A stretch of DNA of 64,000 bases from Rhodospirillum rubrum ATCC 11170. Its GTDB lineage: Bacteria; Pseudomonadota; Alphaproteobacteria; Rhodospirillales; Rhodospirillaceae. The stretch spans positions 257,001-321,000 of the forward strand of contig NC_007643.1 of NCBI RefSeq assembly GCF_000013085.1. Direction: 5' to 3'. Positions 38,221 to 49,648 of this stretch are shown here, piece by piece. Position 1 is the first letter of the stretch, and the number at the start of each line of letters is the position of its first letter. Made by a program: the position numbers and the translations under genes. The notes beneath the pieces were generated by a model. It made no database searches, was not told where the DNA came from, and saw only the letters and a program-made list of their open reading frames with translations.

Positions 38221-41040
38221 TTAAACATCCACCGAGAACACCTTCATCACCTCGTCACCCAGGTGATTGATGACCTTCACCGCGATCCGGCCGGATTTTG
38301 GCTTGTCGAAGGGGCGGGAGATATCGCGGTTGAGGCTGTCCCATGCCTCGCGATCGATCTCCGCCTTCAGGGTGGTTTTCAAAGCCTTGTAAGGGTCGTC
38401 CGCCCCCAGGAAATAGGCGTGGCGGACGAAGAAGCTTTCTTCGTTATAGTCGGTGTCGATGAACCACACGGCGATGGTGTCGGGGCCGCCGGATTCGATT
38501 TCGCCGGTGGAGGGGTGGAAGATATCCACCCCTTTGATCTTGACCCGCACCTTGTCGTCAGCGGTGATGATGATGTCGATATCGGGTTCGCCGAATACGA
38601 CGAAGAGGTTGCCCGCGCCGGTGCTTTTCAGATCGCCGCCCATATGCAAATCGGGGTTCATGCGGGCCTTCAAGATGCGGATGGCGCCCAGTTTGTCGAA
38701 CTCGGCGGAATGGGCATCAAAGTTGAAAGCGCAGGCGATCAGAACATCGAACCCGGCATCCCCGGCTTCGCGGGCCGCCGTGACCAGATCAAGGCGGGAG
38801 ACGGTGCCGAACTCGGGGCCGATGACGATACCGGCGGACCGGTCTTTGTCGCCCTCCCTGAAAACGCCCTTGGCACAAATGAACTTGCCCGGCCAGCCGG
38901 TCAGGGCGGTGAAGGCGATGCGGTCTTCTTTGTGGGCCTGCTGGACACCGGCGGATTTGAGGTTGTCGAGAACCATCTGGGCGAAATCGCTGGCATCAAG
39001 GCTTTTTGACGCGCCTTTGCCCTCGGCCGCCTGGAGAAGGTCGACCAGTTCATCGTTCTGATCGACGGCGAGAACGCGGTGGGGTGACAGGCTTTCGACG
39101 GTAAAGGGACCGGCGACGCGAACCTTGGCCTTATCCTCGTAGGGCTTGTCGTAAAGGTACTCGAACTCGGCCTTGGCGGCGATCGAGGCGTCGATTTCCT
39201 TCTGCCGCCTGATCCGGGCGTCCCACCATTGGGCATGGAGCGCTTTGGCGGCAGCGGACCAGCCCTTGTCCGCCTCGCGGGGGATTTCCCAGTCGTGCCA
39301 CGTCTTGTCCAGGGCGGCATTCAACTGGGTGCGAAGGGGTTCAAGCGTCTCCTGGGCCTTGTCCCAGATCACATCGATTTCTGAATTGCTGGCGATATTG
39401 CTGAGCATGACGTGGGGAACACGCTCGTAGACGAAGCCCTGGCGGATATCGCCGTGGGTTGGGGTGTCCTTGGGCAGGGTGCGGGTGACTTGTCCCTCCT
39501 TGACCTGCCCATCGCGGGAATCGGCGAGCAGGTAATAGGGATAGCGTGCCCCCATGATCCGGGCACGGGCCAGCGCCAGGGAAACACGAGAGGTATCGAT
39601 GGTGATCCAGCGGCGGCCCCATTGCTCTGCAACAAACGCCGTTGATCCTGATCCACAGGTGGGATCAAGAACTAGGTCGCCTGGGTCGGATGCCATTAAG
39701 ATGCATCGCTGGATTACTGTTGTTGGGGTTTGAACTACGTATACTTTTGGATCAAGTCTACTTTGAATGCCGCCGATATCATCCCACGAGTTGCTTAATG
39801 GTATGCCAGAGAAATCATCAATAAATCTCACATATGAAATGCTATTTCCAGTTAGCTCTAAACGTTCTGCTTTTAGAAGCCGATCCATTCCTGTCTGGTT
39901 TGTTTTCCATCTAACTCTTAGGCTTGGCTTTATTTCGCTGCCAGAAATTATTACGGGAAACCAAGACGCCGCTCCCTCACCCTTATCGCGACCCACACTT
40001 TGGCTGGTCATGTTATCCTGCCTATAGACTCGGCCGTCGCATGGTACTGAACTTGTAGATAGACGTTCTTCTGGTGTTAAGGCCCGTGAGTGTAGGTTGT
40101 CGAATCTAATTCTTGTGTATTTTTCAGAGCCAGCCTCGCCTATTTCTTTCGATTTATTCAATTTTCTGAATTTAATATATGAGCGACTCTTAGAGTACCA
40201 CAATATAAAGTCAACAACATTTGAAATGTACTCTCCAGTTGATCCACCAGATGTCTTCGTCGATATTTGAGAGATAAAATTTTCATCCCCAAAAACCTCG
40301 TCCATCAGCATCCGAACGCGATGCACGTTCTCGTCGCCGATTTGGACGAAGATCGAGCCGCTATCGGTCAGCAAGTCGCGGGCGACGGTCAGGCGATCGC
40401 GCAGATAGGACAGATAGGTGTGAATGCCATCGCGCCATGTGTCGCGGAAGGCCCGGACCTGTTCGGGTTCGCGGGTAATGTGATCCTTGTTGCCGTCCTT
40501 CACATCGCGGCTGGTCGTCGACCACTGAAAATTGCTGTTGAATTTGATGCCATAGGGCGGATCGAAATAGATGCACTGCACCTTGCCGCGCAACCCTTCG
40601 CGCTCGGCCAAACTCGCCATGACGGAAAGCGAATCGCCCAGGATCATCCGGTTGGTCCAATTGGCGTGGTGCTGATAGAACTCGGTCGCCGCCTCCTTGT
40701 CGGGCAGGCCGTTGAAATCGGCAAACAGATCGACGGTCGCCCCGACCATTTCCTTGGCCCGAGCCCTGGACTCGCGCTTCAAATCGTCGATCAGAACCTT
40801 GGGGTGGATCTTTTCCTGGATATAAAGCGGCGGGGCCTGAACGATCAGTTCCGACCAATCCCGCTCGTCCTTGCCCCGCCAGACCAATTGCGGGTCGAGA
40901 TCGCGGTTGCGGCGGTCATAGGCGACGCGAATGGGGGATTTCACCTCTTCTTGCATCACCGACTGCAATTCGGCGGTGGGGATGTTGACCCGCTTCGCAT
41001 CCTTGTGGGTCAGCGTCTCGACACCGATTTCCTTGGCCAT
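38221..41040 (-). CDS. mod: Type III-like restriction system DNA methyltransferase (Mod)
   Basis: 939 residues. Beta-class amino-methyltransferase order: motif IV FDPPYGIKF (DPPYG at 160-164), target-recognition region, then motif I LVLDPTCGSGST (459-467). The long C-terminal part (500-939) is typical of Mod proteins paired with BPTD_3080-type endonucleases. It should methylate adenine (DPPY) in a short asymmetric site. The TRD region between about residues 256 and 450 (39,690-40,275) is AT-rich: my hand count over 39,721-40,260 gives roughly 42% GC, well below the flanking coding sequence. It starts 14 bp after the res gene stop, so the pair is an operon with res first. Confidence 0.9.
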   Translation of the reverse strand: MAKEIGVETLTHKDAKRVNIPTAELQSVMQEEVKSPIRVAYDRRNRDLDPQLVWRGKDERDWSELIVQAPPLYIQEKIHPKVLIDDLKRESRARAKEMVGATVDLFADFNGLPDKEAATEFYQHHANWTNRMILGDSLSVMASLAEREGLRGKVQCIYFDPPYGIKFNSNFQWSTTSRDVKDGNKDHITREPEQVRAFRDTWRDGIHTYLSYLRDRLTVARDLLTDSGSIFVQIGDENVHRVRMLMDEVFGDENFISQISTKTSGGSTGEYISNVVDFILWYSKSRSYIKFRKLNKSKEIGEAGSEKYTRIRFDNLHSRALTPEERLSTSSVPCDGRVYRQDNMTSQSVGRDKGEGAASWFPVIISGSEIKPSLRVRWKTNQTGMDRLLKAERLELTGNSISYVRFIDDFSGIPLSNSWDDIGGIQSRLDPKVYVVQTPTTVIQRCILMASDPGDLVLDPTCGSGSTAFVAEQWGRRWITIDTSRVSLALARARIMGARYPYYLLADSRDGQVKEGQVTRTLPKDTPTHGDIRQGFVYERVPHVMLSNIASNSEIDVIWDKAQETLEPLRTQLNAALDKTWHDWEIPREADKGWSAAAKALHAQWWDARIRRQKEIDASIAAKAEFEYLYDKPYEDKAKVRVAGPFTVESLSPHRVLAVDQNDELVDLLQAAEGKGASKSLDASDFAQMVLDNLKSAGVQQAHKEDRIAFTALTGWPGKFICAKGVFREGDKDRSAGIVIGPEFGTVSRLDLVTAAREAGDAGFDVLIACAFNFDAHSAEFDKLGAIRILKARMNPDLHMGGDLKSTGAGNLFVVFGEPDIDIIITADDKVRVKIKGVDIFHPSTGEIESGGPDTIAVWFIDTDYNEESFFVRHAYFLGADDPYKALKTTLKAEIDREAWDSLNRDISRPFDKPKSGRIAVKVINHLGDEVMKVFSVDV

Positions 41041-41054
41041 ACCCGAAGTCTCCC

Positions 41055-44000
41055 TTACGCCGCTTGGTCGGCGACGACCGACGCGATCAATTCGTTGAAC
41101 TTGGCTTCGATCTCATAGACCGCCGTGAACTCGGCAAAGGCCCAACGGCCGAACTTGCCCAGGTTGTTGACCCCCGGCACCCAATAGGCATGCATGGTGT
41201 TGGCCTTGTCCTTGGCATCTTCGCCGCGAAAACCCTTGATCTCGACGATCAGGTTCAGCGGATCGGTCCGCCCGTCGTTAACCTGGACGATGAAGTCGGG
41301 CAGATATCTCCGGGGGATGGACCCGAACAGGTAGGGCACTTCGAAGCCAAGACCGTGGTTCTTCACATAGGCCCGAACCAAGGGATGCCTTTCGGCGACA
41401 CGGCAGAATTCCGCTTCCCAATCGCTGTCGCAGACGATCCAATTGATGGGGCACCGACCGGCATCGGTCTTCCACCGCAGGGGCTTGGACGTTGTAAAAT
41501 TCACGGTGGCGGTGGTGCCGGTGGGGTTGTAGGCATCCAAAATCGCCTTGACCGGATGGTACCCGACCAGCGACAGGGTGATAGCCGCCTTGATTCGTTC
41601 AGCGGCCATGTCGGCAATGCCTTGATAAACCAATTGGGCGGGAAAGGTGCCGCCAGAGCAGCGAAGATAGCCGTCGTCAAGCCATTGCCGGGTGATCCGC
41701 TTGAGTTCCCCAAACAGGTGCAGTTTCGGCTCGTCGCCTGGATCGCGGAATTTCGAATAGAGCAAATGCTTGGTCAGATGGAACAAGATCGTTGACTGAC
41801 GCATGTTATTGAGATGCCCGATGGTTAAATCGACATCCTGGCCAATGATCCCCTGGTTCGTGGTGATCGATGGGCCAACCAAATCCGGCGTCAGGTCCAA
41901 AACCGAGTCTTGCGTAAAGGTGGCAACCAGCCGTTCATCGGGCAGTTCGACCCGATAGCCTTCGACACGCGGGAAGGTGATTTCCAGGGCATCCCGATCG
42001 GGCCGCACCGCCTGAACCCGAACCGTTTCGCGGGGCTTGACCGGAGGAGCAACCACGGGCTTGGCGTTGAAGTCGAAGGGCACCCCCAGGACATCGGCAT
42101 ATTCGACATTGAACAGCCCGGTTTCCTCGTTCAGTTCGTAATTCTGACGACGCAGGGCGCGACCGATGACCTGTTCGCAGAGAAGTTGGGTGCCGAAGGC
42201 CCGCACGCCCAGGACATGGGTTACGGTGTTGGTGTCCCAGCCCTCGGTCAGCATGGATACCGAGACGACGCAGCGGACCTGCTCGCCCAGTTTTCCCTTC
42301 TTGCCGACCGTGTTCATCACCTCGCGAAGCAAATCCTGATCGGTGATGTTCTCGGCCCGTTTGATATCACCGGTTCGTTGCCTGATGTCGCGGCGGAACC
42401 GCTCTATTTCGTCGGCGGCGGACGCGCGGAACTCCTTATCCAGGGCATCGCCGGATTCCAACTGCTCGCTGTCGATCAGCAGGGTACGGGGGGTGGGCAA
42501 GTGGTTGCCATGGTCGTCGTAGTTCCGGAACAGAGCAAGCCGGCCATTTTCTAGGAACGATGCCCCTTCCTGTCCCCCCGGTCGATAAAAGCCAGAGATG
42601 AAGTCGTAGACCAGCTTCGATGTGGATGTGTTATTGCACACCACGATGAAAACGGGTGGAACCTCGACTCTTTCTTGCTGCCACAGATCATAGGTTTTTT
42701 CGTAGTGACCATAGAGGGCGTAAAGGGCGGTTTGAAGTTCGGCCGGCAGGCTTAAGGGATCAAGAAACTTGCCGCCGCTGCGACCGGCCTTGGGCATCTT
42801 CTTGCCGATATGATCCCAAAGATTACGGAACACCAGGGTATCGCCCGGGGCATTCTGGGCCACCGGCACCCTGGGCAATTTGACGATGCCGCACTCGATG
42901 GCGTCCATCAGCGAGAAATCGCTGACCGTCCACGGGAACAAGGTGCCTTCGGCATAGCCCGAACCGCGAAGGAAGAAGGGCGTGGCCGACAGATCGAAGA
43001 TCGCACGAAGCCCGAGCGTGCGCTTCACCATTTCCAGTCCGGAAATCCACATCCGCGCCGCTTCGTTGTTCTTCTTGGCCTCTTCCTTGTCTTCGCCCTT
43101 CAAGTCGTCGAGGTCATCGTTCTGCGGCTTTTCCCGATAGCAGTGGTGTGCCTCGTCGTTCAGCACCACGATGTTCTTCAAGCCCATCAGGTCAGGCATC
43201 ACCCGCTGGATCATCTGGCCTTCGGTTTCCAACGTGTTCAGCTCCGGCCCCCGGCCCCTGAGCAGCGCCCGTCCGACCTTGGATATCTCCAAGCGTTCCC
43301 GAAGCTTGAAAGCGTGGTAATTGGTGATGACGATCTTGGCCCGTTCGGTGTCGGCCAACATATCGGCGGGGACGAGCTCGCGATTGCGATAATAGGATTC
43401 GGGATCGTTGGGCAACAGGACCCGCAGGCGATCGCGGATGGTGATGCCGGGGGCGACCAGCAGGAATCCGCGTGAAAAGGTCTTGCTGTTGGGATGGCGA
43501 ACAGCATTGACGGTCTGCCATGCGATCAGCATCGCCATGACCGTCGTCTTGCCCGCCCCCGTCGCCAGCTTCAGGGCCAGACGAAGCAACTCGGGATTAG
43601 CCTGCTCGTTGGCACCCTTGATGTGATCCCAGAACCGCTCCCCCTTCTTGCCCAGTTTCGGGGCGACCTCGGTCAACCAAATGGCGGTTTCAACGGCTTC
43701 TACTTGGCAGAAAAAGGGGCGGACGCCGTGAAACGTGTGATGCCGCCAGTGCTGGAGCAGGCGGGCGGTTTCCGGCGTCACCAACCAATCGCTGGGATTG
43801 GGCAAGCTCCGCCAGGATCCGACATGCTGCCTGATCTCGTTGATGATCGGGGTCGGGTTGTATTCCTGCTCGGCGGTCGATAGCCCGTCACCACTGTCAA
43901 AGACGAAACCGCTCTGTTCTTTGGGGGTCTTGGGTTTCTTTCGCTTCTTCGGCTTGGGAACCGGGGTGATCAGATCGGAGCGGCGGCGAGACCCGATGAT

Positions 44001-44099
44001 TTTGTTGGTTGGTTGGCCTTCCGCGTCGAGTTCCCAGTGCTGGCTTGGATATTCGTAGGGTGAATTAAGAATGGGTCGATCAAAAAAAGCCTCGCTCAT
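41055..44099 (-). CDS. res: Type III-like restriction endonuclease (Res, BPTD_3080-type)
   Basis: 1,014 residues, DEAD/DEAH helicase fused to a nuclease. Walker A LATGAGKTT (178-186), DEAH in NDEAHHCY (315-318), and helicase C-terminal motifs (SMLTEGWDTNTVTHVLG, GRALRRQNYE). The C-terminus has a PD-(D/E)xK nuclease core, YLPDFIVQ ... LIVEIKGF. The overall length and N-terminal region match my memory of the BPTD_3080-type family. With Mod it should cleave unmethylated DNA after ATP-driven movement. Start at MSEAFFDRPILNS (44097-44099); nine in-frame codons precede it without similarity. No frameshift is visible. Confidence 0.88.
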   Translation of the reverse strand: MSEAFFDRPILNSPYEYPSQHWELDAEGQPTNKIIGSRRRSDLITPVPKPKKRKKPKTPKEQSGFVFDSGDGLSTAEQEYNPTPIINEIRQHVGSWRSLPNPSDWLVTPETARLLQHWRHHTFHGVRPFFCQVEAVETAIWLTEVAPKLGKKGERFWDHIKGANEQANPELLRLALKLATGAGKTTVMAMLIAWQTVNAVRHPNSKTFSRGFLLVAPGITIRDRLRVLLPNDPESYYRNRELVPADMLADTERAKIVITNYHAFKLRERLEISKVGRALLRGRGPELNTLETEGQMIQRVMPDLMGLKNIVVLNDEAHHCYREKPQNDDLDDLKGEDKEEAKKNNEAARMWISGLEMVKRTLGLRAIFDLSATPFFLRGSGYAEGTLFPWTVSDFSLMDAIECGIVKLPRVPVAQNAPGDTLVFRNLWDHIGKKMPKAGRSGGKFLDPLSLPAELQTALYALYGHYEKTYDLWQQERVEVPPVFIVVCNNTSTSKLVYDFISGFYRPGGQEGASFLENGRLALFRNYDDHGNHLPTPRTLLIDSEQLESGDALDKEFRASAADEIERFRRDIRQRTGDIKRAENITDQDLLREVMNTVGKKGKLGEQVRCVVSVSMLTEGWDTNTVTHVLGVRAFGTQLLCEQVIGRALRRQNYELNEETGLFNVEYADVLGVPFDFNAKPVVAPPVKPRETVRVQAVRPDRDALEITFPRVEGYRVELPDERLVATFTQDSVLDLTPDLVGPSITTNQGIIGQDVDLTIGHLNNMRQSTILFHLTKHLLYSKFRDPGDEPKLHLFGELKRITRQWLDDGYLRCSGGTFPAQLVYQGIADMAAERIKAAITLSLVGYHPVKAILDAYNPTGTTATVNFTTSKPLRWKTDAGRCPINWIVCDSDWEAEFCRVAERHPLVRAYVKNHGLGFEVPYLFGSIPRRYLPDFIVQVNDGRTDPLNLIVEIKGFRGEDAKDKANTMHAYWVPGVNNLGKFGRWAFAEFTAVYEIEAKFNELIASVVADQAA

Positions 44100-44474
44100 T
44101 CCGCCCCCTGGACTCTTACTGAACACACTTTGAACGGTAGGATGATGACAGCCGCAGGCGATGGCGACAAGCCAACCCTAAAATTATCGCTAACCGTCGT
44201 GACCGGGTATGGTGGGCAGTACGCATTGGAAAGAGGCGGAGATTTCGCCATCGGGACCATCCCCGCCGTCCTCACCCAGCTTAAACGCCAGTCGGCGGGG
44301 GGGCAATTTGCCTGCCCTGGCGGATGGGGGAAAGCCCCATCGATGGCCTCTTGAGGATGATCTACAGGAGTTCAAAGGGAAACCCGGGGCGCCCTGGTTC
44401 CTTGCTATCAGTCTTTTAGAAGCGGATGCGGGGACCGGATTTCACCCGCGCCACTCTAACCGCCCCTGCCCCGA
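44100..44474. other. Gap upstream of the restriction genes (375 bp)
   Basis: Must contain the res promoter (minus strand). A 74-codon open frame on the plus strand (44130-44354) and one of 61 codons on the minus strand show no family features and no good ribosome binding sites, so I do not call genes. Possible remnant DNA at the edge of the inserted restriction cassette. Confidence 0.4.
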
Positions 44475-45839
44475 TTACGCGTCTTCGGGGATCGGGGCGG
44501 TTTCGTCGGGCTGGTCCGCGGTCTCGCGGGGCTGACGCTCCAGGATGGACACGAAGAAGCCATCGGTGCCGTGGCTGGCCGGGGTCAGGCGCAACCACGA
44601 GACATCGGCCGCTCCCGGATAGGGGGCGGGGCTGACCTTGGCCCAGGTCTCGGCCACCGGCAGGGCGCGGTAATCATCACGACGCTCGAGGAAGGCGGCG
44701 ATCTGGGCCTCGTTCTCGGCGGGCAGCAGCGAGCAGGTGGCATAGACCAGCCGGCCGCCCGGCTTGACCAGGGCGGCGGCGCGGTCGAGCAGGGCGCTTT
44801 GCTCGGCGTTCAGCGCGCTGATGGTGTCGGGGGTCAGCTTCCAGCGGGCGTCGGGATTGCGCCGCCAGGTGCCGGTTCCCGAACAGGGGGCGTCGACCAG
44901 CACCACGTCGAAGCTGGCCTTGCGCCGCTTCAGCCATTTACGGGTTTCGGGATCAAGCACCTTGCGGGTGACGTTATGCACCCCGGCGCGTTGCAGGCGG
45001 GTCTGGGCGCGGGCGAGGCGGCCCTCGCTGATATCGGTGGCGACCAGCGTGCCCTTGTTTTCCATGCCCGCCGCCAGGGCCAGCGTCTTGCCGCCGGCGC
45101 CCGCGCAGAGATCAAGCACGCTCATGCCCGGAGCGACGGCGCAGAGCAGGGCGACCATCTGGCTGCCCTCGTCTTGCACCTCGACCAATCCGTCGCAGAA
45201 CGGCGCGGTAATCGCCACGTTGGGGCGGCCCTCGGCGCGCAGGGCGCAAGGCGACAGCGCGCCCGGGCGGGTGTCCACCTGCTCGCGGGCCAGGGCCAAA
45301 CGGGCCGACTCCCGGTCGGATTTCAGGGCGTTGACCCGCAGATCAAGGGGCGCTTCGGCCTGCAGGGCGCGCAGTTCGTCTTCCAGGCGCTCGCCAAACA
45401 GCGGTTCGAGCAGCGGCGGCAGCCAGTCGGGAACCTCCAGCCGGACATCGGCGGGCATCTCGCGGAATTCTAAGGGCTTGCCGGCCAGCCCGTCGACCAG
45501 ACGCTCCTCGGCGTCGGTCAGCGGCTGCGGGGCGTGCTGGGCGCGGGTGATGAACAGCATGCGCACGTCTTCGGCCGACTGGCGTTCGACGACCAGCAGA
45601 TGGGCGATGACCAGGGCGCGGGCCTTGGGCGTGCCGCCGAAGCGGTCGATCAGCCACGATAGCCGGGCGCGGTGGCGCAGCGTGCTCCAGGCCAGGGCGG
45701 TGACGGCGCGGCGATCCTTCGATCCCATGAACCTGCGGGCGCGGACGAAGGCGCTGGCGATGCCATCGGCGGGGCGGTTGGTGGCGTCGATATCCACCAG
45801 AAGGTCAATGGCGCATTGAACGCGGGCGGCGGGAGTCAC
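44475..45839 (-). CDS. rsmB: RsmB-like rRNA (cytosine-5) methyltransferase
   Basis: 454 residues. N-terminal NusB-like helical domain (about 1-140), then the SAM-dependent methyltransferase: VLDLCAGAGGKTLALAA (motif I), VLVDAPCSGTGTWRRNPD (PCSGTG catalytic region), and VYATCSLLPAENEAQI (second cysteine, TCS). This is the RsmB/Sun/Fmu architecture, which modifies C967 of 16S rRNA in E. coli. The start is GTG at 45837-45839 (VTPAARVQCAIDLL) with GAGGCG upstream; the frame is open 59 codons upstream without similarity. It is downstream of guaB on the same strand. Confidence 0.88.
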   Translation of the reverse strand: MTPAARVQCAIDLLVDIDATNRPADGIASAFVRARRFMGSKDRRAVTALAWSTLRHRARLSWLIDRFGGTPKARALVIAHLLVVERQSAEDVRMLFITRAQHAPQPLTDAEERLVDGLAGKPLEFREMPADVRLEVPDWLPPLLEPLFGERLEDELRALQAEAPLDLRVNALKSDRESARLALAREQVDTRPGALSPCALRAEGRPNVAITAPFCDGLVEVQDEGSQMVALLCAVAPGMSVLDLCAGAGGKTLALAAGMENKGTLVATDISEGRLARAQTRLQRAGVHNVTRKVLDPETRKWLKRRKASFDVVLVDAPCSGTGTWRRNPDARWKLTPDTISALNAEQSALLDRAAALVKPGGRLVYATCSLLPAENEAQIAAFLERRDDYRALPVAETWAKVSPAPYPGAADVSWLRLTPASHGTDGFFVSILERQPRETADQPDETAPIPEDA

Positions 45840-45989
45840 GGAAGAACGCCTCGTTGCTCGGAGGGAAAGGGCGATCGCGAATCGATCGTCAGGAGCGGCG
45901 AAATCACGGAAAAACCGAAGGTCATTTTTCCGTTCGCCGCCCCCGGAGCGTTGTCGAGGGCGTTTCTGACCGGAGAATGGGGCGGTTTT

Positions 45990-46016
45990 TTGGGGGAGCG
46001 GTCGGTGCTCCCCCAA
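45990..46016. repeat. Hairpin between guaB and the rsmB-like gene
   Basis: TTGGGGGAGC / GCTCCCCCAA, 10-bp stem, 7-nt loop, 14 bp after the guaB stop. On the minus strand it is followed by A, not T, so it is not a textbook intrinsic terminator. Confidence 0.5.
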
Positions 46017-46030
46017 ATCATAGGCCTATT

Positions 46031-47557
<1,527 letters not shown>

Positions 47558-47660
47558 GAAGAGTCCCAAGACAATTGCGCGAAAGCCCCGGCGGGCCACC
47601 GGTTCCGGCAGCCCCCGGTTTTACCCGGCCCCCGCCGGTCTCGCGCCTTGCCCCCGGGCC

Positions 47661-48452
47661 TTACGACTCGTCGCGGCCGGTGTCCTCGCCGCCGGAAAGG
47701 CCGCGAAAGCCCTGGGCGATCACATAGACCTCGGGGGAGCCCTGGCGGCTGGCCGGCGGCTTGGCGTGGCGAATCACCTCGCACATCTTCTTCATGCGGG
47801 TGAGTAGGGCGCCTTCGGTTCCGCCCTGGAACACCTTGCAGACGAAGGCGCCGCCCGGGGCGAGAACCTCTTCGGCGAAATACCACGCCGCCTCGGCCAA
47901 GCCCATGACCCGCAGGTGGTCGGTTTGGCGGTGGCCGGTGGTCGGGGCGGCCATGTCCGACAGCACCAGATCGACCGCGCCGTCCATGGCGCCCTTGAGC
48001 ATCAGGGGGGCGGCGTCATCCATGAAATCATGGGTCAGGCAGGTGGCCCCGGCCACGCCCTCCCATTCAAGGATATCCATGCCAACGACTTTTCCGCCAT
48101 TGGGGTGGAGCGAGCGGGTGCGTTCAACGGCGATCTGCGTCCAGCCGCCCGGCGCCGCGCCAAGATCGACGACGCGCATGCCGGGCTTGAGTAGGGTGAA
48201 GCGCTCGTCAAGCTCGATCAGCTTGAAAGCGGCGCGCGAGCGCAATCCCTGGCGCTTGGCTTCAAGCACATAGGGGTCGTTCAACTGGCGCTGCAGCCAG
48301 CGGGTCGACGAGGCCTTGCGGCCCTTGGCGGTGCGGACGCGAACGAACAGGTCACGCGATCCGGTGGGGGCCGAGCCGCGAACGCGGGAACTGGCTTCGG
48401 ATTTGGATCCTTTGGACCCGCCCCCCGACTTGGGGCCTTCGGCGGAACTCAT
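47661..48452 (-). CDS. rlmE: 23S rRNA (uridine-2552 2'-O) methyltransferase
   Basis: 263 residues. RrmJ/FtsJ family: RSRAAFKLIELDERF, the SAM loop VVDLGAAPGGWTQ, SDMAAPTTGHRQTDHLR and FVCKVFQGG give the K-D-K-E catalytic pattern. It methylates the ribose of U2552 in the A-loop of 23S rRNA. The first 40 residues (Ser/Gly/Lys-rich) are an extension beyond E. coli RrmJ, common in alphaproteobacteria. The ATG overlaps the stop of the Ppx/GppA gene by 4 bp (48449-48452), so the two are translationally coupled. Confidence 0.94.
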   Translation of the reverse strand: MSSAEGPKSGGGSKGSKSEASSRVRGSAPTGSRDLFVRVRTAKGRKASSTRWLQRQLNDPYVLEAKRQGLRSRAAFKLIELDERFTLLKPGMRVVDLGAAPGGWTQIAVERTRSLHPNGGKVVGMDILEWEGVAGATCLTHDFMDDAAPLMLKGAMDGAVDLVLSDMAAPTTGHRQTDHLRVMGLAEAAWYFAEEVLAPGGAFVCKVFQGGTEGALLTRMKKMCEVIRHAKPPASRQGSPEVYVIAQGFRGLSGGEDTGRDES

Positions 48453-49648
48453 GGGGTGACTCCAGACTCGGGGGAAGGGGGCGGCTGCGGCAGGTCGTCG
48501 GCCAGCGGCGGCAGGATTTTATCATCGGCCAGCGGCGGATCGTCGCTATCGCGGACCTCGGTGAAATCACCGGGGCCCCGCGCGCCCATCAGGGTCATCA
48601 GCAGCCCCTCGCGGATGCCGCGATCGGCGACCCGCACGCGCGGAACCGGCCAAGTGGACAAGATGGCCTCCAGGATGGCGCAGCCCGCCAGAACAAGATC
48701 GGCGCGGTCGCGGCCGATACAAGGGTGGGCGGCCCGCGCCTGCGGGGTCATATCCAGCAGGCGGGCGCCCACTTCCTTGACGGCGTGGATCGGCAGGGTC
48801 AAGCCGTCGACCCGGGCCCGGTCATAGCGGGTCAGCCCAAGGGCGACGGCGCCGACGGTGGTGACGGTGCCGCTGGTGCCAAGCAACGACAGATCGCCGC
48901 GCGCCGCCCGGTCGGAGATGCCATGGGTGATATCGAAGGGGCGCAGGCGTTCGCGGACATGGGTGACGATATCGGCATGCAGGCGGGCCGACAGATGGCC
49001 GCCGCCCACCGCCTCGGCCATGGTGACGACGCCGAGCGGCAGGCTTTCCATCGCCCGCACCGCCCCGGGCATCGGCCCGGCCGGCGTATTCTCGACCTCG
49101 ACCAGGGTCAGTTCGGTACTGCCGCCGCCGATATCGAACAACAGGGTCGGCACCCCGCGCGACTCAAGCAGCGGCGCGCAGCCGGCCAGGGCGAGGCGGG
49201 CCTCCTCGTCGGCGCTGATCACTTCGACCGCCAGACCGGTTTCGGCGCGCACCCGCTCAAGGAAAGGCGTGGTATCGCGGGCAAGGCGGCACGCCGCCGT
49301 GGCCACGCAGCGCGACAGGCTGACGCCGTGGCGTTCCATGCGGCTCGCGCAAACCGTCAGGGCGGCCAGGGTGCGGTCGATGGCGGCCGGGGCGAAGCGC
49401 CCGCGCGCGCCCAATCCTTCGCCCAGGCGGGTGATCCTTGAAAAGGAATCGATCACCTTGAACCCGTCGCGCTGGCGGCGGGCGATCAAGAGCCGGCAGT
49501 TGTTGGTGCCAAGGTCGAGCGCCCCATAGGTCCGGCCATCCTCGGCCTCCCGCGTCGGCAGGCCAAAGGGGGCGGACAGCGCGTTACCGCCGCCACCATC
49601 CGAGGCCTTGTCGCGCATCTCTTCAGGGAACCCGATGATCTGGGTCAC
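48449..49648 (-). CDS. Ppx/GppA family phosphatase
   Basis: 399 residues. ASKHA-fold markers: YGALDLGTNNCRLLIA (first phosphate loop), ISADEEARLA, LLFDIGGGSTELTLVE (second loop), and SLLGTSGTVTTVGAVALGL. The family hydrolyses polyphosphate or converts pppGpp to ppGpp; which one cannot be decided from sequence. It lacks the long C-terminal HD-like domain of E. coli Ppx (about 500 aa), so it is closer to the short GppA-like form. It leads the coupled pair with rlmE. Confidence 0.92.
   Translation of the reverse strand: MTQIIGFPEEMRDKASDGGGGNALSAPFGLPTREAEDGRTYGALDLGTNNCRLLIARRQRDGFKVIDSFSRITRLGEGLGARGRFAPAAIDRTLAALTVCASRMERHGVSLSRCVATAACRLARDTTPFLERVRAETGLAVEVISADEEARLALAGCAPLLESRGVPTLLFDIGGGSTELTLVEVENTPAGPMPGAVRAMESLPLGVVTMAEAVGGGHLSARLHADIVTHVRERLRPFDITHGISDRAARGDLSLLGTSGTVTTVGAVALGLTRYDRARVDGLTLPIHAVKEVGARLLDMTPQARAAHPCIGRDRADLVLAGCAILEAILSTWPVPRVRVADRGIREGLLMTLMGARGPGDFTEVRDSDDPPLADDKILPPLADDLPQPPPSPESGVTP

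Noticed and set aside
44130-44354. A 74-codon frame upstream of the restriction genes as a controller (C) protein.
   Set aside because: No helix-turn-helix pattern and no ribosome binding site.
45990-46016. Hairpin behind guaB as a textbook intrinsic terminator.
   Set aside because: The T-run is on the wrong side; listed only as a hairpin.
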